From SVQP01 sp045660125 (GTDB taxonomy: Bacteria; Bacillota; Clostridia; Oscillospirales; CAG-272): a stretch of DNA of 7,979 nt. Each line of letters begins with the position of its first letter. Within the stretch, counting starts at the first letter, position 1. Location of the stretch: positions 1 to 7,979 of the forward strand of contig JAZRDG010000130.1 in the NCBI GenBank assembly GCA_045660125.1. Direction: 5' to 3'. Made by a program: the position numbers and the translations under genes. The notes beneath the pieces are model-generated. The model did not search any database, was not told the DNA's origin, and was given only the letters and a program-made list of their open reading frames with translations. This document shows positions 1-6,912 of the stretch, piece after piece.

Positions 1-51
1 CGAAAACTTTCACAAGAGGGCGTCCAAGGGTGAGGGCGTTGCCTTGATATG

Positions 52-84
52 AAAAAGACCGCCAAGCTTGCTTGGCGGGCTTTT
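52..84. terminator. Probable bidirectional intrinsic terminator closing the minus-strand operon
   Basis: A perfect 9-bp inverted repeat (59-67 pairing with 70-78, GC-rich, practical loop of about four bases) is flanked on the right by TTTTCTT (81-87) and on the left by AAAAA (52-56), which is a T5 run on the minus strand. It begins just beyond the stop codon of the DUF2344 gene, the expected place for the end of the rlmB-to-DUF2344 operon. The T-runs on both sides suggest it also serves a convergent plus-strand gene whose 3' end would lie in bases 1-52. That stretch is too short to identify a gene. Confidence 0.8.
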
Positions 85-85
85 C

Positions 86-808
86 TTATCTTGACTCTTT
101 ATAATCCGCGGTCAAAAATTTCTCGCGCATGATGGTGTAGTGCTCGCGGGTCGGGTCGCCGCACAAAATGCCCAGTTCCCTCTTGAGTGCCGAGATCAGC
201 AGCTCGGGGTTGAGATTTTGCTTGCTGCCGGTTGCAAGGCGCAATTGCATCACAACGCTCTTGCACTCGTCACACCAGCCAACCTTGTACGTATCAATCA
301 ACGGAATCAGGTTGATCTCCTTGTCACCCGACTTGCTCTTTTTGGTCATGAGCAGCTCTTCCTTGGTCAAAAGCGCGACGATCTTGCCTGCCGTAGCGGG
401 ACTGCCGCCCTCGGTGCAGATCTTGACCGTGTAATCGGCAAACGCCACGTCGTTGGCATCGGTCTTTGCCTCGTAAGCCTCCAGCACGTACATCTCGTCG
501 GTCAGCTCGCAGTTGAGCTGGTGCACGATGTTCTCCATCGAAATCTCGCGCTCAATGCGGATATCCAAAAATTCGCACTCACTCTCGGTACCGATAGAGA
601 GCGGATAGCCGAACGAGATCTTGGGATGGGGGTTAAAGCCCTTGGTGTACCACATCGGGATTCCCGCGCGGATCAGCACGCGATGAATGGTTCTCTGCAG
701 ATCCAGATGCGACACGTACTGCAAATTTCCCTTTTTACAAAAACGGATTCTGACCGTCTTGGGCTGCTCCAGCATAGGCAGCTGATGCTTGGTATAACAG
801 GTTAACAT
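86..808 (-). CDS. DUF2344 / TIGR03936-type radical SAM-linked protein
   Basis: A 240-residue protein of the family found beside, or fused to, TIGR03960-type radical SAM proteins. Its molecular function is unknown. The hallmark block is at residues 19-82: a basic beta strand, then YVSHLDLQR (31-39), a helix with RAGIP (47-51), GFNPHPK (57-63) and a short LSIGTESECE-like stretch (70-79). The remainder (about 83-240) is less conserved, with one Cys pair at 179 and 182. Length is typical of the family. Two ATGs abut. The one at 806-808 lies 6 nt after AGGAGG (815-820) and is preferred. The ATG at 809-811 would add one Met and sit only 3 nt from the Shine-Dalgarno. A longer open frame to 874 runs inside the upstream gene and has no support. 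The start overlaps the radical SAM stop by one base, so the two are translationally coupled and probably work together. This is the last gene of the operon. Confidence 0.9.
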   Translation of the reverse strand: MLTCYTKHQLPMLEQPKTVRIRFCKKGNLQYVSHLDLQRTIHRVLIRAGIPMWYTKGFNPHPKISFGYPLSIGTESECEFLDIRIEREISMENIVHQLNCELTDEMYVLEAYEAKTDANDVAFADYTVKICTEGGSPATAGKIVALLTKEELLMTKKSKSGDKEINLIPLIDTYKVGWCDECKSVVMQLRLATGSKQNLNPELLISALKRELGILCGDPTREHYTIMREKFLTADYKESR

Positions 809-2667
809 CATTTGCCTCCTTTCGGGCAAGGCGTTCTTTCGCCGCCCATGCAGTTTGCGCCACAGCCCGAGCACTTTTCGCGACAGGAGGGCGTGGTGGT
901 TTGCTCGTATGCCTTGGCTCTCTCACGCAAGAGGAATGCCTTGGTCACGCCGCAGTCAATAATATCCCACGGCAGCACCTCGTCAAGTCCGTAAGCGCGG
1001 TTTGCATAGAACGCAGGATCAATGCCCGACTGCTCGAACACCTCGATCCACTTATCGTAATCAAAGAACTCGCTCCACGCGTCAAACATAAAGCCCTTCT
1101 CGTGTGCCAGTGCCAATGCGGGGGCAAGGCGGCGGTCGCCTCTTGCCAGCACTGCCTCAATGCGGCAGACCTTGGCATCGTGGTGGGTATAGCGCACGCG
1201 CTTGTCGCGATTGCATTCGCCCACGTAACGCTGCTTTTCCTGCATGACCTCCAAGGTGTCCTGCGCCTCCCATTGGAAGGGTGTGAAGGGCTTGGGGATA
1301 AAGGGCGAGACGCTGATGGTGACCTGCACGCCGCGCGACTTGTTGCGGTTGGGATTTTGGTGGTACGCCACGCAAACGCGGTGCGCAAGCGTGGTAATGC
1401 CCTCCAGATCCTCGTTGGTCTCGGTGGGAAGTCCCTGCATGAAGTACAGCTTGACCGTGCTCTTGCCTGCGTCAAACGCCACGTTGACCGCGCGCATCAG
1501 ATCCTCTTCCTGCACGTTCTTGTTGATCACGTCACGCAGTCTCTGCGTGCCTGCCTCGGGTGCAAAGGTCAAAGAGCCCGAGCGCACCGATGCGATCTTA
1601 TCCATAAGCTCCTTGGTAAAGCTGTCCACGCGCAGCGAGGGCAGCGAGAGATTGATCATATTCTCGTTGGTCCAGGAAAGCAGCTTGTCGGTCAGCTCCT
1701 CAACGCAGGTGTAATCGCTGATAGAAAGCGTGGAAAGCGAAATTTCCTCATAGCCCGTTGCCTCAAACAGTGCCTTTGCCTGGCAATCCAGCGTGCCCGG
1801 CGTTTTTTCACGCACGGGTCTGTACACCATACCTGCCTGGCAGAAGCGGCAGCCGCGAATACAGCCGCGCGCGACCTCCAGCATAATGCGGTCGTGTACC
1901 GTTTCGGTATAAGGCATGACCAGCTTATCCGGGAAGAACGCCTTATCCATATCCTCACAGATCTGCTTTTGTACCTTGGCGGGTACGTCCTCGTACAGAG
2001 GCGTATAGCACTTGACCGTGCCGTCCTCGTTGTACTGCACGTCGTAAAGCGAGGGCACGTAAACGCCCTTGATGGTAGCAGCCGCACGGCGCAGGAACGC
2101 CGCCTTGGTATAGCTGCCCTCCTCTTTCATGGTAATGTACAGACGCACGATCTGGGGCAGCATCTCCTCGCCCTCACCGATGTTGAACAGGTCAAAGAAA
2201 TCAGCCACGGGCTCGGGGTTATAGGTGCAAGGGCCGCCGCCTATGATCAGGGGGAACTCCTCGCCTCTGTCCTTTGCGTAAAGCGGAATGCCCGCAAGTC
2301 CCAACATGTTAAGCACGGTGGGATAGCACATTTCATACTGCAGAGTAAAGCCGACGAAATCAAACTCGGTCAGCGCGTCCCCCGATTCGTGTGCCCAAAG
2401 CGGAATGTCGTATTTCTGCATCTGCTCCTGCATATCCACCCAAGGTGCATAGCTGCGCTCGCACCAGATATCCTGCTCTGCATTGAGTCTGGAGTACAGA
2501 ATGCGCACGCCCAGATTGGACATGCCAATCTCGTAAGTATCGGGAAAGCAGAATGCAAATCTTGCCTTAACGGCGTCTTTATCCTTGATGACTTGACCGT
2601 ATTCGCCGCCCGCATAGCGTCCGGGCTTTTGCACGGTCTTAAGTACTGTTGCAATTTTTTGATTCAT
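808..2667 (-). CDS. Radical SAM protein, TIGR03960-type (B12-binding-like N-terminal domain), uncharacterised
   Basis: A 619-residue radical SAM enzyme. The [4Fe-4S]/SAM motif CIRGCRFC uses Cys 269, 273 and 276 and is followed by QAGMVYRP, a typical continuation in this family. The N-terminal ~190 residues look like the cobalamin-binding-like domain common in COG1032-class radical SAM proteins: FPDTYEIGMSNLG (42-54) and GGGPCTYNPEP (143-153) followed by a GEGEE stretch. After the SAM barrel (about 260-470) the tail ends in a Cys cluster at 595, 599, 602, 606 and 614, suggesting a second metal or Fe-S site. The reaction and substrate are unknown; members are regularly adjacent or fused to DUF2344 proteins, as here. 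I chose the ATG at 2665-2667 because GGAG lies 6 nt upstream. An in-frame GTG at 2686-2688 would add seven residues but has no visible ribosome site. It follows the acidic membrane protein by 51 bp and overlaps the DUF2344 start by one base. Confidence 0.92.
   Translation of the reverse strand: MNQKIATVLKTVQKPGRYAGGEYGQVIKDKDAVKARFAFCFPDTYEIGMSNLGVRILYSRLNAEQDIWCERSYAPWVDMQEQMQKYDIPLWAHESGDALTEFDFVGFTLQYEMCYPTVLNMLGLAGIPLYAKDRGEEFPLIIGGGPCTYNPEPVADFFDLFNIGEGEEMLPQIVRLYITMKEEGSYTKAAFLRRAAATIKGVYVPSLYDVQYNEDGTVKCYTPLYEDVPAKVQKQICEDMDKAFFPDKLVMPYTETVHDRIMLEVARGCIRGCRFCQAGMVYRPVREKTPGTLDCQAKALFEATGYEEISLSTLSISDYTCVEELTDKLLSWTNENMINLSLPSLRVDSFTKELMDKIASVRSGSLTFAPEAGTQRLRDVINKNVQEEDLMRAVNVAFDAGKSTVKLYFMQGLPTETNEDLEGITTLAHRVCVAYHQNPNRNKSRGVQVTISVSPFIPKPFTPFQWEAQDTLEVMQEKQRYVGECNRDKRVRYTHHDAKVCRIEAVLARGDRRLAPALALAHEKGFMFDAWSEFFDYDKWIEVFEQSGIDPAFYANRAYGLDEVLPWDIIDCGVTKAFLLRERAKAYEQTTTPSCREKCSGCGANCMGGERTPCPKGGK
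815..820 (-). promoter_or_regulatory. Ribosome binding site for the DUF2344 gene inside the radical SAM coding end
   Basis: AGGAGG on the minus strand lies within the last codons of the radical SAM gene (encoding KGGK, then stop). It sits 6 nt before the ATG at 808-806 and 3 nt before the ATG at 811-809. It selects the start of the DUF2344 protein and implies coupling to translation of the upstream gene. Confidence 0.8.
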
Positions 2668-2718
2668 AACAATCTCCACGCCGCCCACAGCGGCTCAAAT
2701 AGTCTTGGAAATCTTCCT

Positions 2719-5700
2719 TTATTTCGTCTTGCGCAACTCTCCCAGAAGTCCTGTGCAGACTACGGGAATTGCGGTCAACCAAAGCAGCTGATACAAAAGC
2801 AGCAGCAAGGGCCATGCGTACATGATATGACCCAGCACCGAGAGCAGCACGATCAGTGCGGCGGTCAGCGCAAGGTAGGTAAAGCGCAGCACCAGACCCA
2901 AAATGCGCACGCGGCGCAGCTTGCGGCAAGCAAGCAGCGGCAGCAGCACGTCCTCGGGAGCGCGGGTTGCGATCACGCCGCAATCCAGCATCATCTGTCC
3001 CGATGCGCCCTCGTATTCTCTTTGCCGCTCCACGGCAATGCCCGTATCCGCCGCGCGGTCGCGCAGCGTCTGCTGGTTGATAGAAGGATCATAGGTCACG
3101 ATCACGGGATCAATGCTCTCTGCCTGCAATTGCTTTGCACGCAGCAAGAATTCACGGCGCAGCTGATAATCCACCGAATAGCCCACGCGGAACTGCCCGT
3201 CAAAGGCAAGGTAGACCACCGCGCTGTTCTTGCGTTTTTTATAGTTCGTTTCCATATCCCTACGGGGCAGACGCACGTCACGCGCCGCAAGGTAATCGTA
3301 ATCACCCATCATAACACAGGTAATACCGTTCATATACAGCGTCATACCGTTCTCGGATACGCTCATGATCTCGATCTTGACCTCTTCGGGATCATTCTCC
3401 TGCTGCTCGCCCGCAATATCTGCCAGCGTGCCGCCCAGTGCGCGCAAAAGCACGCGGGTCTTATCCATATACGTTCCGATATCGCTGTCGCCGCGCACCG
3501 TGATCTGCGAAGAGCCGTATGCCGTAAACATCTGCCCTGCGTCAAATACCAGCGCCTTGACGTCCTTGTATTCCTCGGGTGCGCCTGCACCGATCACGGC
3601 ACAGCCCTGTCTTTCCAGCGTTTTGCCCACGACAAACGCGGGAATGGCACCAAAGAGCAGCATGGAAAGCGGCATGGCTGCATTCAGGCATACCATAAAC
3701 GCGCTCAAGGCACTCATGCCCTGCCCCGTGGCAATATAGCTTGCAGCCGCGCTGGCAATTGCGCACACCAATATCACGCCGTAAATCACGCTCAGCGCAA
3801 CGCTGCGCTCCACGCCTGCGCCCGTGCGACGGAAATAGCCGCCCACAAAGCTCAGATTGCGCACGCGATACGCACCGACACGCGGCTTTTGCGCCTGCTC
3901 GCCACCCTTGACGGGCAAACGGGATTGCACGGCGGCATCCGCCACCTTTTCAACACCGTAGCGCGGCTTACCCGTGCGCACGATCTTGAAATTGCGCTCC
4001 TGATTGTACAGATCCAGCACGTCGGCTACCGTGCAAAGCGTCAGCGCAAGCACCGGAATGCTGTTGAACATCATGTAACTGTGATCGGTCAGAAACGCCA
4101 GCCCTACGTCATAGATCAGCGTTGACGCTATCAGTAACGCAGGCACCGAATACAAACTGTGCACACGCGCAAACATGCTGCGCACGCCCTCAAACAGTCT
4201 GCGCCACGAAACCGCAGCCACCACAAACACAGCCAGCGCCGCAACCAGCGGATAGATCGGCGTGGTCACGATGGCAGGCACGCTGCCCTGCAAAAAGCCC
4301 AGCAGATACGCGTTGTCCAGTGCGATCAGCGTAAACAATGCAAGCACGCACACCGCAAGGCGCACGATCACCCACGGCTTTTCGCGGCGATACGCCTGCT
4401 TGATATCCGCCTCGTCCGAGGCGTCCATATATTCCTTACCGCGCCATGCAAAGCAAAGCGGGTTGTCCGTTCCCTGTCCCAACGACTTGTGCTTGTGCGA
4501 GAGCGTGGCGTTGCGCACGCGTGCGCTGCCCACCTTGCCCTTGACCTCCTGCTCGTAACCGAGCGCAGCCATCAGGTGAATGTCCTTTTCGTCAAAGCGC
4601 ACGCCCTGGAAGGTAGCGTCGGCAAGCTTTTGCTCGGGACTTGCAACGCGTCCCTGCTGCGGATCGTTTTCGGGGTACGCGGGCACGTTTTGCGTCAGCG
4701 AATCGTCCCAAACCAGCTCCGCCTCGGGCTCACCGTCTGTCTCCCCGGCATCCGCTTGCGCTGCAATTTCGGATGCAGACAGCGCCTCGGGCTCTGCCTC
4801 TTGGGGGGCTGCGGGAATATCAGCCGAATGGTCGGCTTTCATCTGCGCCTTCACGGCAGCAACGGATTGCTTCCATTCCACCAAAGAGTCCAGCAGCATA
4901 TCCACGTAGTCCTCTTGCTGCGCGGGCTCTTGCTCGGGCTCTGCTTGCGCAGGCTCTATGTATTCCTCGGTGATCTCTTCTTCAACGAACTCGTCCGCGA
5001 AGAATTCCTCGTCCTCGACGATCTCTTCTTCAACGAACTCGTCCTCGAAGAACTCCTCGTCCTCGACGGTTTCTTCTTCAACGATTTCATCCTCGAAGAA
5101 CTCCTCGTCCTCGGCGGTCTCTTCTTCAACGATCTCGTCCTCAAAGAATTCCTCGTCCTCGTCGGTCTCTTCTTGTGCCCACTCGTCCTCAAAGAACGCC
5201 TCGTCCTCGTCGATTTCCTCGTCGTCCTCGTCTATGAGTTGCTCTAATTCATCCTGCGCCACCAACGCCTCGTACTCTGCGATCTCCGCAGCGTCCTCCT
5301 CGTCAAGCTCGTCATCAACAAACCAAGGCAGCTCGTCCTCCAAAACCTCTTCGGACGCGGGCTCGGTGGCAACCATCTCCTGCTCCTGCTTGAGCTGCTC
5401 AATGATCTGCGCCTGTGCCTGCTCCTTGATCTGCTCCTTGATCACCTCTGCATCGGCAATCTCGTCTGCAAAATCCTCTTGCAGCAACTCGTCAAAAAAT
5501 TCATCAAGATCCTCTTCGGGCTCTTCCTCAAGGTCTTGCTCCATATCTTCTTCGGGTTCTTCCTCGAGCTCTTCCTCAAGCTCTTCTTCAAACTCTACTT
5601 CAAGTTCTTCTAAAGGCTCTTCCTCGGGTTCTTCTTCAAGCTCTTCTTCAAACTCCACTTCGAGCTCTTCTAAAGGCTCTTGTTCCGAGTCCTGCTCGGG

Positions 5701-5964
5701 TTGCTCTACGGGCAGATCCTCTTCATCATCCTCGTCGGGCATAAAATCCTTGGCACTGTAGAGATCGGTGCTTTTTGGGGCGACCGGCTTACTTTTCCCT
5801 TGATTGCCAAACATCTCGACCAGCATTTTTGCAAACGCCTCGTCATCCGCCTCGGTATCCGCGTCGTCACCCTCGGCATGATCTGCACTCTCATACGACT
5901 TTTTCAGCCGTTCGACCATTTCATCCACGCTCTCGGTGGAATACTCCTGCTTTTTCTTTGCCAA
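2719..5964 (-). CDS. Acidic-tailed membrane protein with degenerate P1B-type ATPase fold (putative pseudo-ATPase)
   Basis: 1081 residues. Residues 1-60 are mixed and charged. Residues 71-340 are about half Asp/Glu (142 of 270 by my count), with only four Lys and no Arg, and include two tandem repeat blocks. Residues 350-528 are a linker. About eight membrane helices follow at roughly 530-551, 564-586, 605-623, 631-649, 721-743, 752-778, 1018-1044 and 1049-1073, leaving cytosolic loops of about 70 and 240 residues. That 4+2+2 plan is the one used by heavy-metal P-type ATPases. Matching stretches are AMPLSM (763-768) where CPC would be, GCAVIGAGAPEEYKDVKALV (787-806) leading to FDAGQMFT (807-814) where FDKTGTLT would be, SAVVYLAFDGQF (914-925), and VTYDPSINQQTLRDRAADTG (956-975) where the TGD hinge would be. 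TGE, the HP locus and GDGxND are missing, so ion pumping is unlikely. The start is TTG, chosen because GGGAGG lies 4 nt upstream and no in-frame ATG exists nearby. It lies 35 bp after rlmB, in the same operon. The gene call is certain; the P-type relationship is inferred from alignment by eye. Confidence 0.93.
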   Translation of the reverse strand: MAKKKQEYSTESVDEMVERLKKSYESADHAEGDDADTEADDEAFAKMLVEMFGNQGKSKPVAPKSTDLYSAKDFMPDEDDEEDLPVEQPEQDSEQEPLEELEVEFEEELEEEPEEEPLEELEVEFEEELEEELEEEPEEDMEQDLEEEPEEDLDEFFDELLQEDFADEIADAEVIKEQIKEQAQAQIIEQLKQEQEMVATEPASEEVLEDELPWFVDDELDEEDAAEIAEYEALVAQDELEQLIDEDDEEIDEDEAFFEDEWAQEETDEDEEFFEDEIVEEETAEDEEFFEDEIVEEETVEDEEFFEDEFVEEEIVEDEEFFADEFVEEEITEEYIEPAQAEPEQEPAQQEDYVDMLLDSLVEWKQSVAAVKAQMKADHSADIPAAPQEAEPEALSASEIAAQADAGETDGEPEAELVWDDSLTQNVPAYPENDPQQGRVASPEQKLADATFQGVRFDEKDIHLMAALGYEQEVKGKVGSARVRNATLSHKHKSLGQGTDNPLCFAWRGKEYMDASDEADIKQAYRREKPWVIVRLAVCVLALFTLIALDNAYLLGFLQGSVPAIVTTPIYPLVAALAVFVVAAVSWRRLFEGVRSMFARVHSLYSVPALLIASTLIYDVGLAFLTDHSYMMFNSIPVLALTLCTVADVLDLYNQERNFKIVRTGKPRYGVEKVADAAVQSRLPVKGGEQAQKPRVGAYRVRNLSFVGGYFRRTGAGVERSVALSVIYGVILVCAIASAAASYIATGQGMSALSAFMVCLNAAMPLSMLLFGAIPAFVVGKTLERQGCAVIGAGAPEEYKDVKALVFDAGQMFTAYGSSQITVRGDSDIGTYMDKTRVLLRALGGTLADIAGEQQENDPEEVKIEIMSVSENGMTLYMNGITCVMMGDYDYLAARDVRLPRRDMETNYKKRKNSAVVYLAFDGQFRVGYSVDYQLRREFLLRAKQLQAESIDPVIVTYDPSINQQTLRDRAADTGIAVERQREYEGASGQMMLDCGVIATRAPEDVLLPLLACRKLRRVRILGLVLRFTYLALTAALIVLLSVLGHIMYAWPLLLLLYQLLWLTAIPVVCTGLLGELRKTK
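4969..5208 (-). repeat. Five tandem 48-bp (16-residue) acidic repeats within the pseudo-ATPase tail
   Basis: Protein residues 253-332 consist of five consecutive 16-mers of the form E-D-E-x-F-F-x-D-E-x-x-x-E-E-x-x. The consensus is EDEEFFEDE followed by (I/F)VEEE and two variable positions. DNA units are 5161-5208, 5113-5160, 5065-5112, 5017-5064 and 4969-5016 (first to last in the protein). Adjacent units 5017-5064 and 4969-5016 differ at 4 of 48 bases by my alignment, so the expansion looks fairly recent. The first unit (WAQ in place of the usual VEE) is the most diverged. All units keep the frame. Confidence 0.9.
5560..5679 (-). repeat. Two tandem 60-bp (20-residue) Glu-rich repeats within the pseudo-ATPase tail
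   Basis: Protein residues 96-115 and 116-135 are two copies of a 20-mer starting EPLEELEVEFEEELEEE. They differ only near the end (PEE versus LEE). The DNA copies are nearly identical and in frame. The Glu-rich character continues to about residue 155 with irregular EEEPEED-like variants. Confidence 0.85.
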
Positions 5965-5967
5965 GCT

Positions 5968-5976
5968 ACCTCCCCC
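5968..5976 (-). promoter_or_regulatory. Strong ribosome binding site preceding a TTG start
   Basis: The minus strand reads GGGGGAGGT, with GGAGG (5969-5973) 4 nt before the TTG at 5964-5962. The two nearby upstream ATGs (in the 5978-5985 area) are out of frame or stop at once, so this site decides that the acidic membrane protein begins with TTG (MAKKK...). Confidence 0.75.
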
Positions 5977-5999
5977 TTTCCATGCATTTAGGTTGCATA

Positions 6000-6890
6000 T
6001 CAGCCCTGTCTGTGCTGCTTTGCTGCCTCGGCAAGAATGACCGATGCAGCCGTGGATACGTTAAAGGAATTGACCTTACCGTACATGGGGATGGAGGTGA
6101 TAATGTCAGCCTCCTTGGTAACCAGATCGGATACGCCGTTGCCCTCGCTGCCGAATACCAGCGCGCAAGGACCGCGGAAATCGGTTTCATAATAGGGCTT
6201 GCCGCCAGCCTCGGCTGCAAATACCCAAACGCCCTCCTTCTTGAGTGCGCGCACGGTTGCACCGATGTTGGAGACCTTGGCAATTGCCAGATGCTCCACA
6301 GCGCCTGCGGATGCCTTGGATACCAGAGGCGTAAGACCTACTGCACGGCGCTTGGGAATGATCAAGCCGTGTGCACCGCAGCCCTCTGCGCAACGGATCA
6401 GCGCACCAAGGTTATAGGGGTCGGTAATGCCGTCCGCGATCACGATCAGCGGTACCTCGCCGCGCTCGCGTGCGATCTCCAGAATGTCCTCGGGCGTGCA
6501 ATATTCCTTTTGTGCTGCCATGGCAACAATACCCTGGTGGGGTGCAAAGCCTGCCATGTGATCCAGCTTGTCCTTATCTACCTCAACGACCGGAATGCCG
6601 CGCTCCACAGCCATGGCAACCAGTACTACGATAGAGCCCTCGCGGTCTCCGCGTCTGACCAAGATCTTATCGATCTCTCTGTCGGACTTGAGCAGCTCGC
6701 GTACCGCGTTTCTGCCGATGACAAGACCGGTATCCTCCATCTCCTCATCGATCTGCACCTCTTCGCGCTTGACGGGCTTGGGCGCGCGATACTTATCCTG
6801 ACGGTCGCCTGCAGGATGCTGCTTGGGCTTGTTATTATAATGATTGTTCGATGCGCCCTTTGCGCCTTTATTCTTCTTTCCGTATTCCAT
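6000..6890 (-). CDS. rlmB: 23S rRNA (guanosine-2'-O-)-methyltransferase RlmB, SpoU/TrmH (SPOUT) family
   Basis: A 296-residue enzyme expected to transfer a methyl group from SAM to the 2'-OH of a conserved guanosine in the 23S rRNA peptidyl-transferase region (G2251 in E. coli). The N-terminal substrate-binding domain starts at GLVIGRNAVRELL (55-67) and contains HQGIVA (118-123). The three SPOUT knot motifs are present: DPYNLGALIRCAE (157-169, with Asn160 and Arg166), LVFGSEGNGVSDLV (244-257, with Glu249) and IPMYGKVNSFNVSTAASV (267-284, with Ser275 and Asn277). All catalytic positions look intact. The N-terminal ~50 residues are a Lys/Asn-rich basic extension, making it longer than E. coli RlmB (about 246 residues). 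I chose the ATG at 6888-6890 because AAAGGA (6898-6903) lies 7 nt upstream. An in-frame TTG at 6908 lies upstream of that site and lacks its own. It is the first gene of the operon. A tRNA 2'-O-methyltransferase of the same family is possible but less likely given the N-terminal domain. Confidence 0.93.
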   Translation of the reverse strand: MEYGKKNKGAKGASNNHYNNKPKQHPAGDRQDKYRAPKPVKREEVQIDEEMEDTGLVIGRNAVRELLKSDREIDKILVRRGDREGSIVVLVAMAVERGIPVVEVDKDKLDHMAGFAPHQGIVAMAAQKEYCTPEDILEIARERGEVPLIVIADGITDPYNLGALIRCAEGCGAHGLIIPKRRAVGLTPLVSKASAGAVEHLAIAKVSNIGATVRALKKEGVWVFAAEAGGKPYYETDFRGPCALVFGSEGNGVSDLVTKEADIITSIPMYGKVNSFNVSTAASVILAEAAKQHRQG

Positions 6891-6912
6891 ACTACGTTCC
6901 TTTCTCAATTGC

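Noticed and set aside
1..52. Possible 3' end of a convergent plus-strand gene (one frame ends at the TGA at 50-52)
   Set aside because: Only 16 codons are visible, other frames also stop nearby, and nothing is recognisable. The bidirectional terminator hints at such a gene but does not establish it.
2680..2694. Small hairpin (GCCGC/GCGGC) just upstream of the radical SAM ribosome site
   Set aside because: A 5-bp stem without a T-run is neither a terminator nor convincing regulation; it may be chance in GC-rich sequence.
901..4125. A 1074-codon open frame on the plus strand, antisense to the radical SAM and membrane protein genes
   Set aside because: It is in exact antisense codon register with both genes, where plus-strand stops need sense TTA, CTA or TCA codons, which these genes avoid. 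The product is His/Cys/Arg/Leu-rich with no recognisable domain and no ribosome site.
4969..5208. Regular 48-bp repeats considered as a CRISPR or intergenic repeat array
   Set aside because: There are no unique spacers between units, and the array lies in frame inside a coding sequence, so it is a coding tandem repeat.
4958..5761. Plus-strand open frame encoding a Ser-rich protein opposite the acidic tail
   Set aside because: Poly-Ser arises from reading the complement of GAA/GAG/GAC codons out of frame; it is a composition shadow of the Glu/Asp-rich sense gene.
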